DNA of 64,000 nt from Chromatiales bacterium (GTDB lineage Bacteria > Pseudomonadota > Gammaproteobacteria > Chromatiales > Chromatiaceae): assembly GCA_028278145.1 (NCBI GenBank), contig JANQEV010000108.1, positions 41,848 through 105,847 of the forward strand, written 5' to 3'. The notes beneath the pieces were generated by a model. It made no database searches and had not been told where the DNA came from. It worked only from the letters and a program-made list of their open reading frames with translations. Shown here piece by piece: positions 54,523 to 62,956 of this stretch. The translations under genes and the position numbers were made by a program. Every line of letters starts with the position of its first letter. Position 1 is the first letter of the stretch.

Positions 54523-55182
54523 GTGAAACGATCCCTACCCCTCTTTATACTGCTGCTGATTTCCTGCTCTGTGCAGGCTGAGCCGCGCTACATTACCGAC
54601 CAGACACATATCACCATGCGTGCTGGCGAGGGGACCAATCATAAGATTCAGCGCATGCTTGCTGCCGGCGAACAGGTGGAGTTTATATCCAGTAACAAAA
54701 AATCCGGTTACTCCAAGATCCGCGACTCCAGGGGCAGAATAGGCTTTGTGCTTACCAGGCAGCTGATGAAACAACCCAGTGCCAGGGAACGGGTGGCGGT
54801 AGCAGAGCAGCGATACGCCGAAATGAAACAGCGCATGGAAACATCCGTACAGCCATTTCTGGAACTGCAGGAGAGGCACCGGGAGCTGAAAGCAGAGTAC
54901 AACAAGCTGCAGTCAACCAGCGGCAACCTGGACACTGAGCTTAAACAGATAAAAGAGATCTCAGCAGATGCCATTCGCATATCTGAAGAACGCAAGAAGC
55001 TGCGTAAACAACTGGCCACGCAAACCTGGGAACTTGAAAACCTGAAGCAGGAAAATCAGGAACTGAAGAATGATCAGGCCCAGTACTGGTTTCTGGTTGG
55101 CGCCGGCGTGATCATCCTGGGGATCATCATCGGAATGATCCTGCCCCGCCTACAGACCCGCACCAGTAAGCAGAACTGGTAA
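54523..55182 (+). CDS. SH3-domain, coiled-coil, membrane-anchored protein (TIGR04211/YgiM-like)
   Basis: 219 residues. Start is GTG at 54523 with no clear ribosome site. Signal peptide (SLPLFILLLISCSVQA), bacterial SH3 domain about residues 20-85 (HITMRAGEGTNHKIQRMLAA), coiled coil about 95-185, C-terminal transmembrane helix (FLVGAGVIILGIIIGMIL) and short basic tail. This order is that of the SH3-and-anchor family, presumed to touch peptidoglycan. It stands alone. Confidence 0.88.
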   Translation: MKRSLPLFILLLISCSVQAEPRYITDQTHITMRAGEGTNHKIQRMLAAGEQVEFISSNKKSGYSKIRDSRGRIGFVLTRQLMKQPSARERVAVAEQRYAEMKQRMETSVQPFLELQERHRELKAEYNKLQSTSGNLDTELKQIKEISADAIRISEERKKLRKQLATQTWELENLKQENQELKNDQAQYWFLVGAGVIILGIIIGMILPRLQTRTSKQNW

Positions 55183-55212
55183 GCAATACGCTAGCCTTCC
55201 CAAGACAATATT

Positions 55213-55480
55213 TTGCCACAAATAAACGCAAGTAGTGGTGCACGGATGCACCGTTTACGGACCTAAGGATGGAATAAACACAAATGCTTATGATAGGTTG
55301 TGGTAATTAGATTAAGTAGCGTAGGCCAGAATAAGCGCAAGCGTTTCTGGCGATATATCAGGTTCTGTTGTTAATAACCCGTTTTGCCGGGAACGCTACG
55401 CTTATCCCGGCCTACATGTCTGGAATCGATTCAGTAAAACAACAATAATCTTAGCGCTTATTCGCATTCATTTGCGGCTA
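55213..55480. repeat. Inverted-terminal intergenic element, copy 2, split by a REP doublet
   Basis: The left end GCCACAAATAAACGCAAGTA (55215-) and right end TTCGCATTCATTTGCGGCTA (to 55480) match the ends of the element at 48252-48324. About 230 bases now lie between them, including a GGTGCA-CGGA-TGCACC hairpin (55237-55252) and two inverted REP-like units. The simplest reading is a nested insertion. Confidence 0.55.
55321..55415. repeat. REP-like inverted doublet (REPIN-type)
   Basis: Left unit 55321-55351 reads GTAGGCCAGAATAAGCGCAA then GCGTTTCTGGC; right unit 55386-55415 read in reverse is GTAGGCCGGGATAAGCGTAG then CGTTCCCGGC. The units match closely and each folds into a stem (GCCAGAA/TTCTGGC and GCCGGGA/TTCCCGGC) with an inner CGC/GCG-type pairing. 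The compensating changes in the stems show the structure is conserved. Confidence 0.75.
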
Positions 55481-55492
55481 ATTCATCCTGAA

Positions 55493-57346
55493 TCAACCAC
55501 GTTTTAGCTGAGACAGATCCCGCACCGCACCCCGGGCGGCACTGGTAGTCAATGCTGCATAGGCCTGCAGGGCCTGAGATACCACACGCTCACGATTTTC
55601 TGGCTGCCAGGCATCACTACCTTTGGCCTCCATGGCACTGCGGCGGGAAGCAAGTTCATCATCGCTAACAGCTATGTTGATGGCCCGCTCCGGGATATCG
55701 ATCTCAATAGTGTCACCCTCTTGCACCAGACCGATGTTTCCGCCTTCGGCAGCCTCAGGAGAACAGTGGCCGATGGAGAGCCCAGAGGTGCCACCGGAAA
55801 AACGACCATCGGTGATCAGGGCACAGGCGGCACCCAGACCCTTGGATTTCAGGTAGCTGGTAGGATAGAGCATCTCCTGCATCCCAGGCCCGCCCTTGGG
55901 CCCCTCGTAGCGAATAAGCACCACGTCACCAGATTTGATCTGATCGTCCAGAATGGCCTCTACGGCAGCCTCCTGGCTCTCAAAGATACGCGCTGGACCA
56001 CTGAACTTAAGAATAGAGTCATCCACACCTGCAGTCTTTACGATACATCCGGCCTGGGCCAGATTGCCGTAGAGCACCGCGAGACCACCATCCTGACTAT
56101 AGGCGTGCTCTTTATCTCGAATGCAGCCACCCTCACGATCCAGGTCCAGATCGGGCCAGCGACAATCCTGGCTGAATGCGGTCTGGGACGGGATGCCTGC
56201 CGGACCTGCCAGATAACGGCTGCGCGCCTCAGCATCATCACTACGGCCTATATCCCACTTGGCCAGTGCATTACCCAGATTGCCGCTGTGGACTGAGCCG
56301 GCATCGGCATGCACCAGTCCGGCCTTCTCAAGCTCACCCAGGATACTCAGTACACCACCGGCGCGATGCACATCTTCCATATGGTACTCCTGAGTGGAAG
56401 GGGCCACCTTGCTCAGATGGGGGACCTTGCGTGACAGTCGGTCAATATCCTCCATGGTGAACTCCACCTCGGCCTCATGAGCTGCAGCCAACAGATGCAG
56501 CACGGTATTGGTGGAGCCACCCATGGCAATATCCAGACACATGGCATTTTCAAAGGCCTCGAAGTTGGCCACACTGCGCGGCAGCACTGAGGCGTCATCC
56601 TGTTCATAGTAGCGACGAGCCAGATCCACACACAGTCTTCCCGCCTCCAGGAACAGCTCTTTACGATCGGCATGGGTTGCCAGCAGGGATCCGTTTCCAG
56701 GTAGACTCAGACCCAGGGCCTCGGTAAGACAGTTCATGGAGTTGGCAGTAAACATGCCGGAACAGGAGCCACAGGTGGGACATGCAGAACGCTCGATGGC
56801 GGCAACATCCTCATCCGACTCTGTGTCATCCACAGCCATCACCATGGCATCCACCAGATCCAGCTTCAGATCTTTATCGTGCAGTTTGGTCTTGCCTGCC
56901 TCCATGGGTCCGCCAGAGACAAACACCGTAGGTATATTGAGACGCAGGGCTGCGTTCAACATCCCGGGAGTGATCTTGTCACAGTTGGAGATACAGACCA
57001 TGGCATCGGCGCAGTGTGCGTTGACCATGTATTCTACCGAATCAGCGATGATGTCCCGTGACGGCAGAGAGTAGAGCATGCCACCGTGCCCCATGGCGAT
57101 ACCATCATCAATGGCAATAGTGTTGAACTCCTTGGCTACACCACCAGCCTGTTCAATCTCGCGCGCCACCATCTGCCCCAGATCCTTGAGATGCACATGC
57201 CCCGGCACAAACTGGGTAAAGGAGTTAACCACAGCAATAATAGGCTTTTCAAAATCATCATCGGTCATGCCGGTGGCACGCCACAGAGCCCGGGCTCCAG
57301 CCATATTACGGCCCTGAGTGGTGGTTCGGGAACGGTATTGGGGCAT
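55493..57346 (-). CDS. ilvD: Dihydroxy-acid dehydratase
   Basis: 617 residues from the ATG at 57346 with GGAG 6 bases upstream. The Fe-S ligands lie in [10 protein letters not shown] near residue 122 and [18 protein letters not shown] near 195. DGRFSGGT near 520 is also conserved. It makes the keto acids of valine, isoleucine and leucine synthesis. It stands alone. Confidence 0.97.
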   Translation of the reverse strand: MPQYRSRTTTQGRNMAGARALWRATGMTDDDFEKPIIAVVNSFTQFVPGHVHLKDLGQMVAREIEQAGGVAKEFNTIAIDDGIAMGHGGMLYSLPSRDIIADSVEYMVNAHCADAMVCISNCDKITPGMLNAALRLNIPTVFVSGGPMEAGKTKLHDKDLKLDLVDAMVMAVDDTESDEDVAAIERSACPTCGSCSGMFTANSMNCLTEALGLSLPGNGSLLATHADRKELFLEAGRLCVDLARRYYEQDDASVLPRSVANFEAFENAMCLDIAMGGSTNTVLHLLAAAHEAEVEFTMEDIDRLSRKVPHLSKVAPSTQEYHMEDVHRAGGVLSILGELEKAGLVHADAGSVHSGNLGNALAKWDIGRSDDAEARSRYLAGPAGIPSQTAFSQDCRWPDLDLDREGGCIRDKEHAYSQDGGLAVLYGNLAQAGCIVKTAGVDDSILKFSGPARIFESQEAAVEAILDDQIKSGDVVLIRYEGPKGGPGMQEMLYPTSYLKSKGLGAACALITDGRFSGGTSGLSIGHCSPEAAEGGNIGLVQEGDTIEIDIPERAINIAVSDDELASRRSAMEAKGSDAWQPENRERVVSQALQAYAALTTSAARGAVRDLSQLKRG

Positions 57347-57566
57347 CTCTATCTCCACAACAGATTAAAACCGCCTGGCGTCAATACTCCTGGCGAATGT
57401 ATTTGGGAATCTCTGATTCAGGATTCTAGCGGCACTAAAAGAACCACTAAAGGGATTATCCAACTTTTTATGGATCAGATACATCCCTATACAGGGAAAA
57501 CCAGGTATTCAGAGTGGATAAGCGTACACCTAACCACCACTGCAAAACCCACTTAAGGCCTACTTT

Positions 57567-58082
57567 TTATTTGCAGATAGCCTTACACTCGCTACCGTCT
57601 GCAGTGCAATCCATACTCATCTGCATGCCTTTGGGTTTAGCATTGGGAATAGTGCAAGTTTGTCGGGTGCGCAGGGTAAAGATAGTTCCTTCCTCATAGG
57701 AACAGGTTATCTTATCCATCCTCCCCCTCTGCAACAGGCTCATGGAGACCAGTTTGCCGGCCTTTATTTTTTCTGCCGGCATATTACAGGTCACATACCC
57801 CAGATACTCTCCATCAGCTGACTCCCACAGGGCAGTGTTTTTTACCTGTTTGAACATAGCATAGGTCTTACAGAACCCCTTGGCATGTGGATTCTCTTTC
57901 TTGGTATCACGGGAACCACAGGTGGAAAAAAACATTTTCTCGAGTGCCTTCTCTGTCGGGCAGTCAGCCACCTGCCTGACCTGGGTGATATCCGGGCAGG
58001 TATATATACTCTCTGCCCATACCGGTTGAGCCAGCAGGATTGCTGTTATTGAGAGAACAGTGAGACTGAATTTGGATATCAT
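57567..58082 (-). CDS. Periplasmic cysteine-rich protein of unknown function
   Basis: 171 residues with signal peptide (LTVLSITAILLAQPVWA). The mature part has ten Cys, an even number suited to five disulfides, spread as TC..DC..STC..FC..TC..TC..TC..DC..EC..IC. No family is recognised. It lies 114 bases downstream of the MotB-like gene on the same strand, so it may belong to that unit, though this is not certain. Confidence 0.75.
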   Translation of the reverse strand: MISKFSLTVLSITAILLAQPVWAESIYTCPDITQVRQVADCPTEKALEKMFFSTCGSRDTKKENPHAKGFCKTYAMFKQVKNTALWESADGEYLGYVTCNMPAEKIKAGKLVSMSLLQRGRMDKITCSYEEGTIFTLRTRQTCTIPNAKPKGMQMSMDCTADGSECKAICK

Positions 58083-58196
58083 GGCGTACTCCGTTGCAAC
58101 TGGTTAGGTAACTCGTTCAAGGATGTGAAGCATAGAAAATACGACCTATAGATTCAAGGCCAAAGGTGTCATCTATATTGATGTTTATGGATTTCT

Positions 58197-59810
58197 CTAG
58201 CGCTCAGTCAACTTCAGCTCAATACGCCGGTTACGACTGAATGCAGCTTTGGTCTTTCCTCGGTCCAGAGGATGAAACTCTCCAAAACCTGTAGCTGCGA
58301 GCCGTCCAGGATGAATCCCTTCCTGGACCATAAAATTGACGATAGAGAGGGCCCGGGCGGTAGACAACTCCCAGTTGGAGGGAAATTCTTCAGTATTAAT
58401 AGGGTTAGTGTCGGTATGTCCATCCACTCGCAGGATCCAATTTATATCTTTTGGTATCTTTTTGGTTACCGTCTTAAAGGTTGCTGCCAGCTTCTTTAGC
58501 TGCTGGATACCTGGCCCTTCAAGTTCAGCCGAGCCGCTGGCAAACAGCAGTTCAGACTGAAACAGGAAACGGTCACCCACCACTCTAATATCAGGATGAT
58601 CTCCCAGCACATCACGCAGGCGCCCAAAGAACTCGGAGCGGTAACGGCTGAGCTCCCTCACCTTGCTTGCCAGCTCACGATTCAGCGCAACAGTGAGACG
58701 GTTCACTTCCGTCTGCTGCTTATTCACCTGGCTGGCAGACAGCTTCAACTCGGCCCTGAGTTTTTCTATCTCATCCCGCTGCATGGAGAGGGTTGATTTG
58801 GTCTGGGCCAGCTGCTTCCATTTCAGCAGCAGCTGCTCATCTTTAAGATCCAGGTCCTTTACCTGCTTTGCCAGCTCCTTGTCCTTCAGCTTAAGCAGAT
58901 CATCCCTTTGTGCCAGTTGGGCCAATAACTGGCGTAACTGCTTCTCTTTCTCAGCAGTAAGCTTTTTCTCATCGGCCAGGGCCTGATCCACATTGGCCAA
59001 CAACTCTCTGAGTTCCTGCAGCCGTATATCCTTTTTATCTATATCCACCTGTGCCAGACGGGTACGCTCCTCCTCGTCTGACAGCTTCAGGGCCAGGGCT
59101 TTGGAGCGATCACGCTCTGCCATCAGCTCATCACGATTCAGAGTCAGGGTGGCAGTAAGCTCTGCCACTTGACTGCGCAGCTTATCTCGCAGCGCCTCAA
59201 GCTGTGCTATCTCATCTACTTTACTGGCAATTTCATCTGTCTTGCTGGCAATCAGCAGTTTATCCTGCGCAGTCTGCTCAGAAGCCTGCTTAAGCTCCTT
59301 TTCCTTCTGTTCCAGGGCCAGAGCAATATTGGCAAGCCTGGTCTCAAGTTCCTGGCGAAAAGTACGCAGGGCAGAGATATCCTCCTGCAGACTGGCGATA
59401 TTACGCAGCTTGAGCTCCAGCTCCTTCTGCAGTTGCTCCATTTCCAGTAGAGCCGCTTGCAGCTTCTGATCCAGGATGTCCCGCTCTTGCGTGGTGGTAC
59501 GCAGGTCTTTATCCAGACGATCCCGTTCCAGTGAAGTGGCACGCAGGTTTTTATCCAGCTCACCGATGCGCTTGAGTCGGGTAGCACTCTTGTGCCGTTC
59601 CATTACCAGATCACCACTGAGTACATCCAACTCCTGATGTAGCTGGTATAACTCCTTATTCCGCCCCATCAGGATATCGGTGAGAAAGAACTGCCCCACC
59701 ACAAAGATCAGTAACATGAAGATAAACACGAGCAGCACCGAGGCCAGGGCATCTACAAAGCCTGGCCAGACATTCACATCACTGCGAGTGCGGCGGGATC
59801 TAGAATACAT
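58197..59810 (-). CDS. MotB/ZorB-like OmpA-family protein with very long coiled coil
   Basis: 537 residues. A short cytoplasmic N-terminus, then a membrane helix WPGFVDALASVLLVFIFMLL with Asp20 at the place of the ion-binding Asp of MotB. From about residue 48 to 400 an uninterrupted heptad-type Glu/Lys/Leu coiled coil follows (with repeated LDKDLRTTTQERDILDQKL-like units). It ends in an OmpA peptidoglycan-binding domain (VDGHTDTNPI near 462, SRNRRIELKL at the end). With the MotA-like protein upstream it should form an ion-driven motor or force unit. It is not flagellar: no flagellar genes are near. Confidence 0.85.
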   Translation of the reverse strand: MYSRSRRTRSDVNVWPGFVDALASVLLVFIFMLLIFVVGQFFLTDILMGRNKELYQLHQELDVLSGDLVMERHKSATRLKRIGELDKNLRATSLERDRLDKDLRTTTQERDILDQKLQAALLEMEQLQKELELKLRNIASLQEDISALRTFRQELETRLANIALALEQKEKELKQASEQTAQDKLLIASKTDEIASKVDEIAQLEALRDKLRSQVAELTATLTLNRDELMAERDRSKALALKLSDEEERTRLAQVDIDKKDIRLQELRELLANVDQALADEKKLTAEKEKQLRQLLAQLAQRDDLLKLKDKELAKQVKDLDLKDEQLLLKWKQLAQTKSTLSMQRDEIEKLRAELKLSASQVNKQQTEVNRLTVALNRELASKVRELSRYRSEFFGRLRDVLGDHPDIRVVGDRFLFQSELLFASGSAELEGPGIQQLKKLAATFKTVTKKIPKDINWILRVDGHTDTNPINTEEFPSNWELSTARALSIVNFMVQEGIHPGRLAATGFGEFHPLDRGKTKAAFSRNRRIELKLTER

Positions 59811-59892
59811 ATTTGACCCGTATTATTCTCCGCAAGAACTCTGGATAAATGTTCACATAACTACTCATGTTGTCCTGGGGATCTGCGGCCAT

Positions 59893-61029
59893 CTATTTTT
59901 TCTTACCAATGGCATGAGAGAGCATTCGTATTTCATCCCGCAGCTCATCCATTAACTGCGAGCGACCTGTGGAAATCTCACTCAGCACCCTGGTCATATG
60001 CACATCCACGTTACGGATATGCTGACGAATCTCTTCATCCCCGGCCCAGCCATCTGCTGCCAGATCCACCAGGCGCGCGATGGCCGGCTGCATCTCCATC
60101 TGGTTCTTGCTCAGACTTAAGATCACCTTCTGCTCAGCGCGGATCTGATCAGTAAGCTCAGCCACCCTCTCGGTCAGCTCGGTCTGCTTATCGATAGTCT
60201 CGCGCCGGTCCTCCTCTCCGCGAGCCACTACCCGTTGCAGCTTATCCAGGTTCCCCGCCGTCTTCTCCAGCAGTGCCTCAGTAAAACTGGACATGGTTTG
60301 CTGCTGGGCTTCGCCACTACCGAGAAGACCACTTGGCAGATGAGTCAGCTCAGACAGCCACTCTTCCAGGTCATTGAAAAAACGGTTCTGGGCATGGCCT
60401 GACTGGAGATCCAGGAAACCTACCACCAGGGCCCCGGCCAAACCAAACAGGGAGGAGCTGAAAGCGGTACCCATGCCAGACAGTGGCCCCTGCAGATCAC
60501 GTGTCAGGGCATCGAAAGATTTACCCATGTCATCATCACCACCAGCCGACAAGCCAGCAATAACATCTGCAACTCCGGTAACCGTATCCAACAGACCCCA
60601 GAAGGTTCCCAACAGCCCGAGGAAGATCAACAGTCCAGTGAAGTAACGCGAAATATCCCGCGACTCATCCAGGCGCATGCGAATCCCATCCAACAGGGAG
60701 CGCATGGTAATGGCCGACATCAGGAATCCTTCCTTATTACGTCCGATCAGCATCTTGGCAATAGGCAACAACATCCTTGGCTCCGGCCCACCCTTTTCTT
60801 TGGCGGTCTTCTCGGAGTAGGACCTAATCCACACAATATCCGGACTTAGCGCAAACACCTGGCGGAAGTTGATGATGATACCAATCAGCAGTACACCCAG
60901 GATCATTCCGTTGAACACCCTGTTGGCGAAAAACGCAGATTGCAGCGGTTGAAACAGTATTATGCCCAAGACCATAACAGCCAGAAGAAACAGCGACATC
61001 CAGATCAAGGCAGGCTTAGTATCATTCAC
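59893..61029 (-). CDS. MotA/TolQ/ExbB-family proton channel protein
   Basis: 378 residues, GTG start at 61029. Two N-terminal membrane helices (about 8-28 and 37-55), then a cytoplasmic part, then the MotA/ExbB core helices YFTGLLIFLGLLGTFWGLLD near 128 and MGTAFSSSLFGLAGALVVGF near 195, with the polar residues that line the ion path. A cytoplasmic coiled coil of about 130 residues ends the protein. The gene lies 82 bases before the MotB-like gene. The pair resembles ZorA/ZorB of Zorya defence, but zorC/zorD/zorE are absent. A housekeeping cell-envelope motor is equally possible. Confidence 0.85.
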   Translation of the reverse strand: MNDTKPALIWMSLFLLAVMVLGIILFQPLQSAFFANRVFNGMILGVLLIGIIINFRQVFALSPDIVWIRSYSEKTAKEKGGPEPRMLLPIAKMLIGRNKEGFLMSAITMRSLLDGIRMRLDESRDISRYFTGLLIFLGLLGTFWGLLDTVTGVADVIAGLSAGGDDDMGKSFDALTRDLQGPLSGMGTAFSSSLFGLAGALVVGFLDLQSGHAQNRFFNDLEEWLSELTHLPSGLLGSGEAQQQTMSSFTEALLEKTAGNLDKLQRVVARGEEDRRETIDKQTELTERVAELTDQIRAEQKVILSLSKNQMEMQPAIARLVDLAADGWAGDEEIRQHIRNVDVHMTRVLSEISTGRSQLMDELRDEIRMLSHAIGKKK

Positions 61030-61191
61030 GTTTGGTAACCCTTGTTATTGCCCGTAACATAAGTAAAGAAGCATACCACCTTGCAACAGATGGGTGGAGC
61101 GTGTTTTTTTTAGATCCACTAATCAAGTCCATAGTGACTTAATCAGAGGTTCCGTACTATTATGCCTCATCAAAGTATTTGATCCATATAT

Positions 61192-62340
61192 ATGAAAACT
61201 CCTGACTGCATCACTATGATCGAGCAGCTGATCGCCCTCCCATCGGTGAGCAGCATAAATACCAAATGGGACCAATCCAACCTCAAGGTAGTAGAACTCC
61301 TGGCCGAGTGGCTGGAACAGCTTGGCTTTGCAATTGAGATCTGCCATCTGGAAGGCTATCCAGGCAAGGCCAACCTGATCGCCCGCGCCGGAACTGGAAG
61401 TGAAGGATTGGTGCTCTCAGGCCATACCGACACGGTTCCATATGATGCGGGGCGCTGGACTCATGATCCGTTCCAACTCACCCGCAAGGACGGAAGACTG
61501 TATGGCCTGGGCACATCTGATATGAAGGGATTTTTTGCCCTGGTGGTGGAGGCTGTGCGGGAACTGGACCTTTCCACACTAACCCAGCCGCTAACCATCC
61601 TCGCCACAGCAGATGAAGAGAGCAGCATGAGCGGGGCCAAGGCCCTGGTTACGGACAACCGCCAACTGGGACGCCACGCCCTGATCGGCGAACCCACCGG
61701 ACTCAAACCGATCCGCATGCATAAGGGCATAGCCATGGAGACCATCCGTCTGCTGGGTCGCTCTGGCCACTCCAGCAATCCCAGCCTGGGAGTGAATGCC
61801 CTTGAGGGAATGCATCAAGTAATGGGGGAAATCCTCAGCTGGCGGGATGAACTACAACAGCGACACCGTAACCCAATGTTCAAGGTTGAAGTACCTACTC
61901 TCAACCTGGGACGAATCCAGGGCGGGGATAACCCCAACCGCATCTGTGCCGAATGTGAACTGCAGATAGACCTGCGTCCGCTACCAGGCATGGACCTGAC
62001 TGAACTGCGCACCGACCTCACCCAGCGCCTGCAGAGTCTGTTACAAGAGAGCGAACTGAAGCTGGAGATGGAGGCCAGCTTTGACGGCATACCAGCCATG
62101 GAGACCGCCGCCAGCGCACCTGTCATACAGGCAGCAGAGGAGCTAAGTGGAGAACCGTCTATCTCCGCATCCTTTGGCACTGAAGGACCATATCTACAAC
62201 AACTGGGTATAGAGACAGTGATACTGGGACCAGGGGATATTGACCAGGCCCATCAACCGGATGAATTTCTGGGTGAAGAGAGGATTAAGCCCATGATTGG
62301 AATCTTGCAGGGTATGGTGCAACGTTTCTGTCAAACCTGA
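61192..62340 (+). CDS. argE: Acetylornithine deacetylase
   Basis: 382 residues, M20 family. Metal and catalytic motifs: LSGHTDTVPYDAGRW near residue 78, GLGTSDMKGFFAL near 107 and ATADEESSMSGAKAL near 140. It releases ornithine from N-acetylornithine in arginine synthesis. Neighbour argA acts at the first step of the same pathway; the two are often together in gammaproteobacteria. Confidence 0.95.
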   Translation: MKTPDCITMIEQLIALPSVSSINTKWDQSNLKVVELLAEWLEQLGFAIEICHLEGYPGKANLIARAGTGSEGLVLSGHTDTVPYDAGRWTHDPFQLTRKDGRLYGLGTSDMKGFFALVVEAVRELDLSTLTQPLTILATADEESSMSGAKALVTDNRQLGRHALIGEPTGLKPIRMHKGIAMETIRLLGRSGHSSNPSLGVNALEGMHQVMGEILSWRDELQQRHRNPMFKVEVPTLNLGRIQGGDNPNRICAECELQIDLRPLPGMDLTELRTDLTQRLQSLLQESELKLEMEASFDGIPAMETAASAPVIQAAEELSGEPSISASFGTEGPYLQQLGIETVILGPGDIDQAHQPDEFLGEERIKPMIGILQGMVQRFCQT

Positions 62341-62355
62341 TCGAAAAATACCTAA

Positions 62356-62793
62356 TCAATTGTTCTTGACTGACTTTGGCAGTTGTAGTCTGGCACCGAG
62401 CTCAATCTTATTACGCTTAAACCAGCCACGATTCATCTCCAGGGCATACATTGCCGGACGCGGTGAGTTGTGGAGTCTCTTCCCGCCATCTGGTTCCATG
62501 GAAACCGTTCCCACTAAAACCCCATGCCGATCAAAAAAACCCACATCCAGAGGTATATAGGTGTTCAACATCCAGAGCCGAATGATCCCTTCACTCGGAT
62601 AAATAAGAAGTATCCCTTCGTCCCTAGCCATACTCTTGCGCCACATCAATCCCTGACGGCGTGCTTCCTCATCCATTGCAATGGTTGCACTTACCCTTGC
62701 CTCACCCACTCGTAGAGAAACCAGATCATCTCCATCCGCCATGACATAACCGGAGAGAAACAACAGCAAGAAAACACTCAACAACCGGACCAA
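62356..62793 (-). CDS. DUF192 family periplasmic protein
   Basis: 145 residues, TTG start at 62793 with GAGGCAGGT just upstream. Signal peptide (LLSVFLLLFLSGYVMA), then the DUF192 core: RRQGLMWRKSMARDEGILLI, MLNTYIPLDVGFFDRHG, and YALEMNRGWFKRNKIELG at the end. Function of the family is not known. It lies between argE and argA, in the opposite direction. Confidence 0.9.
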   Translation of the reverse strand: MVRLLSVFLLLFLSGYVMADGDDLVSLRVGEARVSATIAMDEEARRQGLMWRKSMARDEGILLIYPSEGIIRLWMLNTYIPLDVGFFDRHGVLVGTVSMEPDGGKRLHNSPRPAMYALEMNRGWFKRNKIELGARLQLPKSVKNN

Positions 62794-62956
62794 AATACCT
62801 GCCTCAAGCTAGATAGGAACACCATACGATAATAAATACCGCAACCAGATCTTTGTATCAGGCATAATAAATATACTATGCGACAGAATCAGTAAAACAT
62901 GGATTTTCGGTCGATTTAACGCTTTAATTAACAGCACAAACAAGGAATAACCCACC

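Noticed and set aside
58197..61029. A complete Zorya defence system
   Set aside because: Only ZorA/ZorB-like proteins are present; the flanks are ilvD, a Cys-rich protein and argE, with no zorC, zorD or zorE.
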